Assembly: GCA_937958145.1 (NCBI GenBank)
Contig: CALGOE010000232.1
Location: forward strand, 1 to 34,706
Length of the DNA stretch: 34,706 nucleotides
Reading direction: 5' to 3'
Origin: an uncultured Desulfobacca sp.
Lineage (GTDB): Bacteria; Desulfobacterota; Desulfobaccia; Desulfobaccales; Desulfobaccaceae
Part shown: in pieces, positions 1 to 7,748 of the stretch
Numbering within the stretch: the stretch's first letter is position 1
Layout of the letters: every line of letters begins with the position of its first letter
Translations under genes and position numbers: made by a program
The notes under the pieces: model-generated
Seen by the model: the letters and a program-made list of their open reading frames with translations, nothing else
Databases searched by the model: none
Told to the model about the DNA's origin: nothing

Positions 1-377
1 ACTCAGACCTTTTTGTTCAAAAAATCAAACATATCGTTCAAAATACTGAACAAAAGAGCAATGAGACCAACTTCGTGTCGTGGCTTCTTGGCGTGTGCGG
101 CAACGCCGTAGCAGGAAATAAGGTTCCAGCCTGTCAGGGAGTGACAAAATTCCTGTCTGTGCTGGGGGACAGGGTTCCCCTATGCTATCGTTTTGAACAG
201 GATAAAAGAAAAGGGGGCAGCTTGGCGCCATGGGGAATGCGCCTGGGGGGAGGGCAACAGCAACTCCAGCTACCTCGGTGCGAACCATAGCGAAAAAAAA
301 GTTTTCCTATTGAAAAATGTATATTATACTAACATTACTTTGCGGCCTTCGGGGGAGGGCTGCAGGGGGGGATCACC
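1..377. other. Intergenic region at window edge, no convincing gene
   Basis: I find no gene with credible composition here. The left end is AT-rich and carries GTTCA/TGAAC half-sites, described separately. A second AT-rich patch at about 300-345 has a TATACT hexamer at 325-330 that could be a -10 box for the small Cys-rich gene starting at 378. No good -35 element lies 17 bp upstream of it, so I do not call a promoter. The short reading frames in this stretch overlap each other on both strands and have no ribosome binding site or recognisable motif. Confidence 0.5.
11..55. promoter_or_regulatory. Operator-like cluster of GTTCA/TGAAC half-sites
   Basis: TTTTGTTCA (11-19) and TGAACAAAA (47-55) form a perfect 9-bp inverted repeat. 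Inside it, GTTCA (36-40) pairs with TGAAC (47-51) as GTTCA-N6-TGAAC. The direct GTTCA copies at 15 and 36 are 21 bp apart, about two helical turns. This looks like a repressor site for a gene just outside the window. The regulator is unknown. Confidence 0.35.
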
Positions 378-680
378 ATGCTGTACAAATGCATCTGGGA
401 AGGATGCAACCGAGTTTGGGGAGAGCCCGAGCCTGGAGAAGAGGGCTTTAGTCACGGGTTATGCCCGGCGCATTCGCGGGTGGCCTTTACTGAGCTTTTC
501 CGGCGGTTGCAGCAGCGGGAAGGCAATCCAGACTGCTATCTGCGCTGTTATGGCAACTGTCCCCGCCATTGGTGCACGTTTTATCCCCTCTGTGCCGTTG
601 ATGAACCCGGCCCGGAGCATGTGGCGGAATTGGAAATGCGACTGATGGCCCGCAGCCACTCCTTGCAGAGAGGCTTTTAA
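378..680 (+). CDS. Small cysteine-rich protein, possible zinc or Fe-S binder
   Basis: This is a 100-residue protein with eight cysteines (5, 10, 29, 53, 57, 61, 66, 72). They fall in two groups. The first is Cys-X4-Cys followed by a Ser-His-Gly-Leu-Cys-Pro-Ala-His element, which looks like a zinc knuckle. The second is a run of five cysteines at 53-72 among aromatic residues. The purine-rich GGGGGGATCACC just before the ATG gives a plausible ribosome binding site. I recognise no family. The regular Cys/His spacing and conserved-looking aromatic pattern argue for a real gene, not a chance frame. It stands alone with no operon partner. A cytoplasmic metal-binding or regulatory role is possible but only inferred. 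Confidence 0.6.
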   Translation: MLYKCIWEGCNRVWGEPEPGEEGFSHGLCPAHSRVAFTELFRRLQQREGNPDCYLRCYGNCPRHWCTFYPLCAVDEPGPEHVAELEMRLMARSHSLQRGF

Positions 681-994
681 GCCAGACCGGCCCGGCCGGA
701 GGACATCTCCGACCTTGCTGCCGGCGAATCAATCAATCCGAATCGGCGGCGGCACCCCGACGCGACGGCCGGGCAGGACCCCACCAAGGTTCACCAGACC
801 CGCCAGAGGTCAGAAGAGACGTTTGACCCCATTCCAGCCAACCCTCGAAATAATCTCTTCCTTATTGAAATCAAATAATTATCAGGTAGCTCAACATCGC
901 CTCCCCGGTCGGCGTGGCTTCTGTCGGCGCGCCAATTTGGCGGGACCGGCGGCCACCGGGATTGCGGCCGAGCCCTTCCGCAGGTAACCTTGCT
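681..994. other. Intergenic region, no gene seen
   Basis: This 314-bp stretch separates the Cys-rich gene from the YdcF-like gene. It is GC-rich except for an AT-rich island at about 846-892, which is the only likely promoter location, although I could not fit a good -35/-10 pair. An open frame that could extend the downstream protein upstream to 914 is arginine- and proline-rich and has no ribosome binding site, so I treat it as non-coding. Confidence 0.5.
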
Positions 995-1759
995 ATGTTT
1001 ATGGTTAAAAAAATCATCGGCTATTTGACGGCGCCCGGGACGATCATCCTGGTGCTGCTGGTCCTCGGCCTCTGGCGTCTGCTCCGGGCCAGAACACCTG
1101 GCCGCGCTGGAGTCCCCTGGCTCATCCTGGGGACGGTATGCTTCTATCTCTTCACCACGGCCCCGCTGCCCACAGCACTCTTACGGCCGTTGGAGCAAAG
1201 GTATGCCCCCCTGGCGGACCCCAGCGGCCTGACGGCCAGCCGTTATATCGTGGTCTTATCCGGCGGCTGTCGCGACAACAGCTCCGTGCCGGCCACCAGC
1301 CAGCTGGATGACGACACGGCGCTGCGGGTGTTGGAGGGGATCCGGCTTTTCCACCTGCTGGCCGGTCAACCCACTCTGATTATGTCTGGTGGCGGCGAAA
1401 AGCAGGTCGGCGCCAGAATGGCGGCCTTGGCCCAGTCCTTGGGGGTCCCCGCCGATAAGCTGCGGGCCGAGACCAATTCTCTGGATACCCACGGCAACGC
1501 CCGAGAAGTCAAGGCCCTGGTCCAGGATGCGCCCTTTATCCTGGTCACCTCGGCTTCCCATCTGCCCCGGGCCATGGTTATTTTTCAGATGTTGGGAATG
1601 CAGCCCGTTCCGGCTCCCGCCGATTTTCGCAGCCGGGTGGTCTGGGGCGTGGCGGATTTTTTTCCCAACGGGGCTTTCCTCCGGGAGCTGGATGCGGCCC
1701 TGCATGAATACCTCGGTCTGGCGTATTTAAGACTCTTTCCCGGGCGGGCCGGGAGATAG
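995..1759 (+). CDS. YdcF/ElyC/SanA-family (DUF218) membrane protein
   Basis: The protein has 254 residues when started at the ATG at 995. An in-frame upstream start at 914 would add a GC-rich tail with no motif. Two hydrophobic segments lie near residues 10-28 and 42-58. A DUF218 domain follows, with the family signatures: a VVLSGG strand near residue 88, an MSGGG strand, the ETNSLDTHGNA element, an LVTSASHLPRA element and a C-terminal HEYLG. ElyC and SanA relatives act at the inner membrane in envelope integrity and undecaprenyl-phosphate-linked polymer assembly. The exact substrate is not known from sequence. It appears monocistronic and is followed by the palindromic repeats at 1774-1919. 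Confidence 0.88.
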   Translation: MFMVKKIIGYLTAPGTIILVLLVLGLWRLLRARTPGRAGVPWLILGTVCFYLFTTAPLPTALLRPLEQRYAPLADPSGLTASRYIVVLSGGCRDNSSVPATSQLDDDTALRVLEGIRLFHLLAGQPTLIMSGGGEKQVGARMAALAQSLGVPADKLRAETNSLDTHGNAREVKALVQDAPFILVTSASHLPRAMVIFQMLGMQPVPAPADFRSRVVWGVADFFPNGAFLRELDAALHEYLGLAYLRLFPGRAGR

Positions 1760-1773
1760 GGGGAGGCAAGAGG

Positions 1774-1919
1774 GGTCCCCTCCAGCGGACCTGGAGGTCC
1801 GCTCTACTGGGATTTATCCCGCGGTCCCCTCCAGCGGACCTGGAGGTCCGCTCTACTGGGATTTATCCCGCGTCCCCTTTTGCGGACCTGGAGGTCCGCT
1901 CTACTGGGGCTTATCTGGG
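1774..1919. repeat. Three tandem 49-bp units, each with a 20-bp palindrome
   Basis: Units lie at 1774-1822, 1823-1871 and 1872-about 1919. The first two are identical over 49 bp and the third is diverged. Each contains the near-perfect palindrome AGCGGACCTGGAGGTCCGCT (1784-1803 and 1833-1852; an 18-bp version at 1882-1899), which would form a hairpin with 9-bp arms. Each unit continues through CTCTACTGGG and GATTTATCCCG, with changes in the third. The layout is REP/BIME-like, placed between two genes in the same direction. It could attenuate transcription, protect an mRNA end or be a mobilised short element. Confidence 0.85.
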
Positions 1920-2039
1920 GGCCATAGGGCGGCCCGTGGCCGCCGCCTCAGGCCCAATGGTGCGCCAGAGAGCGTCAACGCTACGCCTTGGAGAACCGGG
2001 AATTATGCGGAGCGCAAAAACCTTAAGAAGGGTGCCCTG

Positions 2040-3185
2040 ATGAAGTTGGTCATTGCTGTTCTGTCCCTTCTGATTATTGCGGGCCTGATCTATCAGGCGG
2101 CTGCCCTGTTGGCTCTGCATTTTTTCTGCCGCCGGTCCCGGCCCCGCCTGCCGGCAGGGGTTGAGCCGGGGATTACCGTGCTGAAACCGGTGCGGGGGGT
2201 GGATGCGGGCACCCGAGCCTGTCTGGCCAGTTTTCTGCAACAAGACTATTCCGGGCATCAGGTCCTCTTTGGCGTGGCCGCGGCTGACGATCCGGTCCTG
2301 CCGTTGCTGGCGGAACTGCAGGCGGCTCATCCCGAGGTGGAGTGCCGGACTGTGCTGTGCCCCCAGTCTCTGGGTCTGAATCCCAAGGTCAGCACGTTGC
2401 GGCAGCTCCTGCCCCATGCCAGGCACGACCTGATCGTCATTGCCGACAGCGATGTCCTGGCCCCGCCGCACCTCCTGCAAACCCTGGCTGCGGCCTTGCA
2501 GGAGCCGGGAGCGGGCCTGACCTCCTGTCTGTACCGGGCCGGGCCGGTGCGGACGGTGGGCAGCGCCCTGGAGGCGTTGGCCATCAGCGCAGATTTCATT
2601 CCCTCGGTGGCGGTGGCCCATTATCTGGAAGGGGTCAGCTTTGCCTTGGGCGCGGTCATGGCCGTCCGCCGGGAAGCGCTGGACCAGATCGGGGGGCTAG
2701 CGGTCATTGCCGATTATCTGGCCGACGATTATCAGTTGGGGCACCGGGTGCACCAGGCCGGGTGGCAGGTAACCCTGCTGCCGTTGGTGGTGGCAACGGG
2801 GCAGCCACACGCCGGCCTCAGGGGTTTTTTCTCCCACCAGTTACGGTGGGCCAGGACCTATCGAGTCTGCCGACCGCGCGGGTTTCTGGGCTATGGCATT
2901 ACTTTTGTCGTGCCCTGGAGTCTGCTGGCCTGGGAGCTGGGGGGGCTGACCTGGTGGGGCGGGGGTTTGGTCGGGATATCCTGTCTGACCCGTTGGCTGG
3001 TGGCTTGGATTTCAGAACGGGTGCTGTTGCAGGGGCGGCTGCCAGGACGCTTTTTTTTCTTGCTGCCGTTGAAGGATCTGCTATCTTTCGCTTTATGGGC
3101 GCTCAGTTTCGGGGGCGACCGGGTGGTCTGGCAGGGGCGATCGTATCGGGTGCAGCCGGATGGTCGCCTGCAAGAGCTCAAATGA
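2040..3185 (+). CDS. hpnI: HpnI-like hopanoid-associated glycosyltransferase
   Basis: This is a 381-residue family 2/21 glycosyltransferase of the ceramide-glucosyltransferase type. An N-terminal membrane segment (residues 3-25) precedes the catalytic domain. The domain has the order expected for this family: the acidic ADDP near residue 82, the ADSD metal-binding motif near 136, the DDYQLG motif near 229 and an HQLRW (Q-x-x-R-W) motif near 266. Two to three C-terminal hydrophobic segments follow. HpnI proteins add a sugar to bacteriohopanetetrol, an early step to the cyclitol ether head group of hopanoid lipids in the inner membrane. No hpnJ, hpnK or squalene-hopene cyclase gene lies in the window, so it is an orphan here. 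A relative acting on another lipid cannot be excluded. The stop is 10 bp before larB, suggesting co-transcription. Confidence 0.82.
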   Translation: MKLVIAVLSLLIIAGLIYQAAALLALHFFCRRSRPRLPAGVEPGITVLKPVRGVDAGTRACLASFLQQDYSGHQVLFGVAAADDPVLPLLAELQAAHPEVECRTVLCPQSLGLNPKVSTLRQLLPHARHDLIVIADSDVLAPPHLLQTLAAALQEPGAGLTSCLYRAGPVRTVGSALEALAISADFIPSVAVAHYLEGVSFALGAVMAVRREALDQIGGLAVIADYLADDYQLGHRVHQAGWQVTLLPLVVATGQPHAGLRGFFSHQLRWARTYRVCRPRGFLGYGITFVVPWSLLAWELGGLTWWGGGLVGISCLTRWLVAWISERVLLQGRLPGRFFFLLPLKDLLSFALWALSFGGDRVVWQGRSYRVQPDGRLQELK

Positions 3186-3195
3186 AAAGGAACGT

Positions 3196-3948
3196 ATGGA
3201 CCCGGCGGAGTTGACCAAACTTCTGGAAGAGGTGCAGAGCGGCCGGTTGAGCGTGGCGGCGGCCCAGGAACGGCTTGTGCATCTGCCTTTTGAGAACCTG
3301 GGGTTTGCCCACATTGACCACCATCGCCACCTGCGCCAGGGCTTTCCCGAGGTGGTGTTTGCCGCGGGTAAAAGTGTGGAGCACCTGAGAGGCATTCTGA
3401 CGGCCCTGAGCCAGCGGGCCCGACAGATCCTGGTCACCCGTTTGGAACCGGACAAGGCTGCACAGCTCCAGGCAAGTTTTGGGGAAGCGGTGTATCACCC
3501 GGAGGCCCAGGCCCTGACGTTTGGCCTGGACCAGGCCGAGGACCGGGGGCGCGGTCTGATCCTGGTCATCTCCGCCGGCACTTCTGACCTGCCGGTGGCC
3601 GCAGAGGCCTGCCTGACCGCCCAGATCATGGGAAATCGGGTGGAGGCCATCAATGACGTGGGGGTGGCCGGACTACACCGCTTATTGGCCTATAAAGAGA
3701 AGCTGCAGGAGGCTGCCGTCTTTGTGGTGGTGGCCGGCATGGAGGGAGCCCTGCCCAGTGTGGTGGGGGGCTTGGTGCAACGACCGGTCATCGCCGTGCC
3801 CACCAGCGTCGGTTATGGCGCCAGCTTCGGTGGCCTGGCGGCCCTCCTGGGAATGCTCAACTCGTGTGCCTCCGGCGTGGCGGTGGTGAACATCGACAAC
3901 GGCTTCGGGGCCGGGTATATCGCCGCCCTGATCAACCGCCGGGAGTGA
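3196..3948 (+). CDS. larB: LarB-like nickel-pincer cofactor synthesis protein
   Basis: The 250-residue protein starts at the ATG at 3196, behind GAAAAGGAA; an in-frame start at 3160 would lie inside hpnI. The C-terminal half is an AIR-carboxylase (PurE-like) fold with the LarB signatures ISAGTSDLPVA, GNRVEAINDVGVAG, VVAGMEGALPSVVGGL and VPTSVGYGASFGG. LarB carboxylates and hydrolyses nicotinic acid adenine dinucleotide to the biscarboxylic pyridinium mononucleotide. That is the first step to the nickel-pincer nucleotide of lactate racemase and other LarA-like enzymes. It acts in the cytoplasm. No larC, larE or larA is present nearby, so the rest of the pathway must be elsewhere or this paralogue serves another use. 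It overlaps no gene and converges on the next one 11 bp away. Confidence 0.92.
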   Translation: MDPAELTKLLEEVQSGRLSVAAAQERLVHLPFENLGFAHIDHHRHLRQGFPEVVFAAGKSVEHLRGILTALSQRARQILVTRLEPDKAAQLQASFGEAVYHPEAQALTFGLDQAEDRGRGLILVISAGTSDLPVAAEACLTAQIMGNRVEAINDVGVAGLHRLLAYKEKLQEAAVFVVVAGMEGALPSVVGGLVQRPVIAVPTSVGYGASFGGLAALLGMLNSCASGVAVVNIDNGFGAGYIAALINRRE

Positions 3949-3959
3949 GGGCAGAGTCC

Positions 3960-4160
3960 TCAGATGGGGAGGGGTGGTTCTTTTTTCGCCTCCAGCAGGG
4001 CCTTGAAATGATCCCGCTCTTTGTGGGCCTGAAAGAGTTCCGCCTCGAGGGCGGCCCGTTCAGCCGCGGCCTCTGGCTTCAGGGCTGCAAGCTTCTTTTC
4101 CAGTTCCTGGATCTTTTTCTCACAACGATACAATTCGATGGCAACATAGCGGATTGACAT
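3960..4160 (-). CDS. Small coiled-coil protein, function unknown
   Basis: This is a 66-residue protein, mostly one charged helix. From about residue 10 to 58 it has heptad-like leucines with many Lys and Glu residues and ends in a Pro-rich tail. The start at 4160 is chosen because GAGGGGTGG lies directly before the ATG. A longer in-frame reading from a GTG at 4322 would add a low-quality Arg/Pro/Trp stretch. It follows engB on the same strand after about 170 bp. I recognise no family. It may dimerise through the coiled coil. Confidence 0.6.
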   Translation of the reverse strand: MSIRYVAIELYRCEKKIQELEKKLAALKPEAAAERAALEAELFQAHKERDHFKALLEAKKEPPLPI

Positions 4161-4334
4161 ACCACCCCTCTTATTCGTGGCTGCTGCCAGGGACACCGCG
4201 GAATGTCTGGCCAAAGACGAGCCGGGGGGCCAAGCCCTTTGCATCTCTCCACAAACCCGCCTCAACCCCGTCCTGGGCTTTGGCCACAAGCTCCGGCCAC
4301 ACCCTGGCGACCGCCAGGCCACAGGTACAATCTC

Positions 4335-4925
4335 CTAAAGGACGGTCAACAAGCGCGTCCACAATTCTTTGCGGCCCTCATGGGTAAGGGCGGAAAACCA
4401 GATAAAGTCCGTCATGCCGCTGGGGGCCAGACTGGCGGTAATTTCCTTGAGCTGCCGCTGGCGTTGGCTCTGTTTCAGTTTATCGGCCTTGGTGAGGACC
4501 AGGATCACCTGGCGTTGCCAGCTTTGCAGGCTCGAGATGATCTCCAGCTCTTCCGGACCGGGTCGGCGCCGGCAATCCAGCAGGAAGACCACGGCCCGCA
4601 GACCGAGCCGCTGCTGCAGATAGACGTCGATGAGGCGGAGCCAACGTTCCTTCACCGGCACCGGCACCTGGGCATAGCCATAGCCCGGCAGGTCCACAAA
4701 ATACCAGGAGTCATTGATGAGGAAATAATTGATGGCCTGGGTACAGCCGGGCCGGGAACTGGTCCGCACCAAACCCTTGCGGTTGAGCAAGGCATTGATG
4801 AGCGAGGATTTGCCCACGTTGGAGCGGCCCCAGAACGCCACCTCGGGCCGCGCTTGAACCGGAAAATCCTCGGGCCGCGGGGCGCTGAGAAGAAATCGGG
4901 CCGTCTGAATTTTCGGAATCGCCAT
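4335..4925 (-). CDS. engB: EngB/YsxC ribosome-assembly GTPase
   Basis: The 196-residue protein has all the G motifs in order: GRSNVGKS (G1, P-loop), a G2 Thr in the PGCTQ element, DLPGYG (G3), TKAD (G4) and an FSAL-type G5. Its size matches the family. EngB (YihA/YsxC) is an essential cytoplasmic GTPase that acts late in 50S subunit assembly. The ATG at 4925 is preferred over the GTG at 4931, because GAGGTGA, which includes that GTG, serves as its ribosome binding site. It is transcribed away from the exported protein at 5101, with a 175-bp shared intergenic region. Confidence 0.96.
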   Translation of the reverse strand: MAIPKIQTARFLLSAPRPEDFPVQARPEVAFWGRSNVGKSSLINALLNRKGLVRTSSRPGCTQAINYFLINDSWYFVDLPGYGYAQVPVPVKERWLRLIDVYLQQRLGLRAVVFLLDCRRRPGPEELEIISSLQSWQRQVILVLTKADKLKQSQRQRQLKEITASLAPSGMTDFIWFSALTHEGRKELWTRLLTVL

Positions 4926-5100
4926 GTTCACCTCATGCAGTTTAAACTTCCGCGCCGCCGCCGCATTCGATATTATACCAGTGGCACACGCATTATCCTA
5001 TATCCCTCTGCAGGCCAGCAGCCAGGAGGTTTGCGGCAGACCACGACGGCGGCAGAACCAGGGGTTGGCCTCAGAGATAATACCGTACCCGGAGGGAAGT

Positions 5101-5625
5101 ATGAGGCATTGTTTATCAGGCCGGTTGGCGGCGATTCTCTGCTGCCTGATCGTTGTTGTTCTGGCCTGGCCAAGTCCGGCCCGGAGTCAGGATGCTCCCC
5201 ACGCGGTTCTGGCCAAGGCCGTCGCGGCCCTGCAACGGGCGGAAAAGCTGGTGGCCGACGAGCCCGAGGAGGCCCTGGCTGCGGCCAAGGAATCCCGCCT
5301 GCTGTTCGGTGAGCTGCAAAAAACCTTGGCTGGCCAATTGGCGGACAAACATCTGACGGAAGCACAGGCGGAGCAGGAAAAGCTCAACCTCAAGTTGGCG
5401 GATGACCTCTTCAAAAAGGGTGAGCTGTTCCATAAGGCCGCTCAGGAGAAATTGGACCGAAGCAAAGCCCTGCGCTCGCAGGGTGAAGAGGCCGCGGCCC
5501 AAAACCTGGAGGGCGTGGCCCAGATTGAAGCCCGTTTGGCCCTGCAGAACTATGTCCGCTCCGAGATCTTCGGACTGAAAAATCAGCAGTTGGTGTTTGA
5601 CTCTCTGCTGAAAACCGCAAAATAA
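5101..5625 (+). CDS. Exported helical protein, function unknown
   Basis: The protein has 174 residues. A signal peptide (residues 1-30; hydrophobic core LAAILCCLIVVVLAW, likely cleaved after ARS) precedes an almost wholly alpha-helical body. The body is rich in Ala, Glu, Lys and Leu and has coiled-coil character. The start at 5101 follows GGAGGGAAGT; an upstream in-frame start at 4924 would run through the engB promoter region. No enzyme motif is visible. It is probably periplasmic. The helical pattern recalls small TPR-like or DUF4398-like envelope helix proteins, but I cannot assign a family. It is followed by the GC-rich intergenic repeat and then the radical SAM operon. Confidence 0.7.
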   Translation: MRHCLSGRLAAILCCLIVVVLAWPSPARSQDAPHAVLAKAVAALQRAEKLVADEPEEALAAAKESRLLFGELQKTLAGQLADKHLTEAQAEQEKLNLKLADDLFKKGELFHKAAQEKLDRSKALRSQGEEAAAQNLEGVAQIEARLALQNYVRSEIFGLKNQQLVFDSLLKTAK

Positions 5626-5635
5626 TCTCGTTGGC

Positions 5636-5685
5636 GGTTGTTGAAAAACTGTGGGGGGCACGGGGCAACCGCCCTGCCCCCTCCC
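5636..5685. repeat. GC-rich dispersed intergenic repeat, diverged copy
   Basis: The segment begins GGTTGTTGAAAAACTG and runs into G- and C-rich tracts. It resembles the copies near 30801 and 32099, which also lie just after a stop codon. This copy is the most diverged of the three. Confidence 0.4.
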
Positions 5686-5713
5686 TGCCAACCCCGCCCC
5701 TGCTGCCAACGCC

Positions 5714-7015
5714 ATGGCCGACGTTCCTTTGCTGTTATGCCTCAATCCCTGGGTCTATGATTTTGCTGCCCACGATTTTTTTGCTCGGCCGTTGGGTTTG
5801 CTTTTGCTGGCGGGACAATTGCGGGCCGCCGGCTACCGGGTGGCGCTGCTGGACTGCCTCAGTCGGCCGCTGACCGGCCGGAGCCCCACCGGGCGGTGGC
5901 CCAAAGAAATTCTGCCGACACCGCCGCCCCTGCAGGGGGTGCCCCGGCATTATGGACGGTATGGCTTGCCTCCGGACCAGGTGCGCCAAGCTTTGGCCGC
6001 CCTCCCCCAGCCTCCGGCGGCGGTGCTGGTAACGTCGCTGATGACCTATTGGTATCCCGGAGTGCAGGCCGCCATCCGGCTGGTGCGGGAACACTTCCCG
6101 GCGGTTCCGGTAATTTTGGGGGGCATTTATGCCTCTCTGGTCCCGGAGCACGCCAAGGCCAACAGCGGTGCCGATTTTGTCATCACCGGGCCGGGAGAAG
6201 AGGCGGTTCTGGCATTGCTGGCCGATCTCACCGGCTTTGCAGGCCAGACGAACGCCAGGGCAGGGGTTTATCCGGCCTGGGACCTGCTGCCCGACCGGCG
6301 GTTGCTGCCGATCCTGACTTCCCGGGGCTGCCCCTTTGATTGCGATTATTGTGCCTCCCGCCTCCTGGCGCCGGTCTTTCGGCGGCGACAGCCCGATGAG
6401 GTGGTGGCGGAGCTCCATGACTGGCATAGACGCTTCGGAGTTAGGGATGTGGCCTTTTATGACGACGCCCTGTTGGTGCAGGCCGAACAGCATCTCTTGC
6501 CGATTTTAGAAGGGGTGAGGCGCCTCAAGCTGCCGCTGCGGTTTCATACGCCCAATGCCCTGCACCTCGGTCTGCTTACTCCGGATATTGCCCGGTGGCT
6601 GCGGCAGGCCAACTTTGCCACCCTGCGACTGGGGCTGGAGACGATGGAAAGCGACGGGAGCCGACGGGATCGGAAAGTCCAGGCCGGTGATCTGGCGCGG
6701 GGCGTGGCGGCCCTGCGGGAGGCTGGTTTCACCGCCGACCAGATCGGCGTCTATCTCCTCCTGGGGTTGCCGCATCAGGAGGATGCGGCGGTGGAGGCTG
6801 CCATCAGGGCTGTCCGTCGGGTGGGGGCAACGCCGGTTTTGGCCCAGTATTCGCCCATTCCGGGGACCGCCCTGTGGCCGGAGGCGGTCCAGGTCTCCCG
6901 CTATGACCTGGCCGCGGACCCCATTTTCCACAACAATTCCATTTTCCCCTGTTGGCCGGAATTTTCCTGGGAGCGGTACACCAGATTAAAGAACCTGGCC
7001 GCCGGTCGGGGCTGA
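5714..7015 (+). CDS. Radical SAM protein with N-terminal B12-binding-like domain
   Basis: The protein has 433 residues. An N-terminal Rossmann-like domain (about residues 5-190) has the layout of the cobalamin-binding domain of B12-dependent radical SAM enzymes, including an ILGGIYASLVPE strand and loop near 134. The usual Asp-x-His-x-x-Gly cobalt-ligand motif is not seen; there is DCLSRP near 48. A radical SAM core follows with Cys206-x3-Cys210-x2-Cys213 for the 4Fe-4S cluster. The start at 5714 is chosen because the upstream in-frame extension runs through the GC-rich repeat. It is the first gene of an operon: the qatB-like gene begins 13 bp later. Its reaction is unknown. It is not QueE, which has a different Cys spacing and size. 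It may modify a protein, nucleotide or lipid. Confidence 0.85.
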   Translation: MADVPLLLCLNPWVYDFAAHDFFARPLGLLLLAGQLRAAGYRVALLDCLSRPLTGRSPTGRWPKEILPTPPPLQGVPRHYGRYGLPPDQVRQALAALPQPPAAVLVTSLMTYWYPGVQAAIRLVREHFPAVPVILGGIYASLVPEHAKANSGADFVITGPGEEAVLALLADLTGFAGQTNARAGVYPAWDLLPDRRLLPILTSRGCPFDCDYCASRLLAPVFRRRQPDEVVAELHDWHRRFGVRDVAFYDDALLVQAEQHLLPILEGVRRLKLPLRFHTPNALHLGLLTPDIARWLRQANFATLRLGLETMESDGSRRDRKVQAGDLARGVAALREAGFTADQIGVYLLLGLPHQEDAAVEAAIRAVRRVGATPVLAQYSPIPGTALWPEAVQVSRYDLAADPIFHNNSIFPCWPEFSWERYTRLKNLAAGRG

Positions 7016-7028
7016 ACCAAGGAGAAGG

Positions 7029-7748
7029 ATGGGAACGTCGACTGCCCGGAAAGCGCCACCAAAAGGGGCGTATTGGCGGAAGGCCAAGACGGCTGCAGCC
7101 CACTATGCCGCCCACGGGGAGGCGGCCCGCCTGTCGGTGGCGGAAGTGGTGGCTCGGTATGCCGTAGCGGTGGCGCCGGTGGGGTGGGATAGCCAACCGG
7201 ACCAGAACCTGTTGGAGGCAACGGCGCGTACCGCCGCGGCCCTGAACAGGTTTTATGAAACCTGGGAAGCCCAGGGCTGGCAGCGGGCCCTGGCCCAGCT
7301 CGGCATTGCGGCCCACGCCGGACACAACTGGGAGGCCCTGATGCCGGCTCTGCTCGACGCCCTGGCCGGGCCGGGGGCCCATCTGGCTGAAGCCGTGGCG
7401 AGAACCGCTCTGTTGGACCATTTCGCCGCCATGGGCCTGCTGGACGATGTGGCCGCGGCCGTCACCGGCAATGTCGACGCACCGCCGCTGCCCCCCGGCG
7501 ACGGCGCTTGGCATTTCCTGGCGTTGGCCCTGTTTCACCGTTATATCGCCGATATGGGGGAGACCTTGGAATTTCATGCCCCGTCTGTGGCGGCGGGGCG
7601 GGAGCGCCAGGAAGCCATCCGAGCCCACTTCCTGGCGCAGCTGAACCTGCTGCTCTCCCTGACCGGCGAAGAAGATGGTTGGCAGAGCCAACCGCTGACC
7701 TGGGTGGAAAATTTCCTCGGTCTGTTGGCAAACTACCATGGCCGTTAA
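7029..7748 (+). CDS. QatB-like protein of a Qat-type defence module
   Basis: This is a 239-residue, mainly helical, Ala-rich soluble protein with no catalytic motif. It begins Met-Gly-Thr-Ser and then has a basic stretch. From memory of the family, QatB proteins share this N-terminus, followed by a short variable stretch and a helical body. Methionine removal would leave an N-terminal Gly. AAGGAGAAGG lies directly before the ATG. The stop overlaps the QatC-like start by 11 bp, so the two are translationally coupled, as expected for a qatB-qatC pair. Qat is an anti-phage system of an ATPase (QatA), QatB, a QueC-like enzyme (QatC) and a TatD nuclease (QatD). Neither qatA nor qatD adjoins this pair. 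The call depends heavily on the neighbour and should be tested with a QatB profile. Confidence 0.6.
   Translation: MGTSTARKAPPKGAYWRKAKTAAAHYAAHGEAARLSVAEVVARYAVAVAPVGWDSQPDQNLLEATARTAAALNRFYETWEAQGWQRALAQLGIAAHAGHNWEALMPALLDALAGPGAHLAEAVARTALLDHFAAMGLLDDVAAAVTGNVDAPPLPPGDGAWHFLALALFHRYIADMGETLEFHAPSVAAGRERQEAIRAHFLAQLNLLLSLTGEEDGWQSQPLTWVENFLGLLANYHGR

Noticed and set aside
4171..4362. A 63-codon minus-strand frame between engB and the coiled-coil gene
   Set aside because: Its codon use is plausible, but the ATG lies inside engB, no ribosome binding site supports an internal start and I see no motif. It may be a short relic.
4982..4998. TGGCAC sequence upstream of the exported helical protein as a sigma-54 site
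   Set aside because: The -24 element is perfect, but the -12 position reads TTATC with no GC, so the promoter is unlikely.
5714..7015. Radical SAM gene as QueE supplying the QueC-like enzyme
   Set aside because: QueE is about half this size and has a wide Cys-x14-Cys-x2-Cys motif; this protein has Cys-x3-Cys-x2-Cys and an N-terminal cobalamin-type domain.
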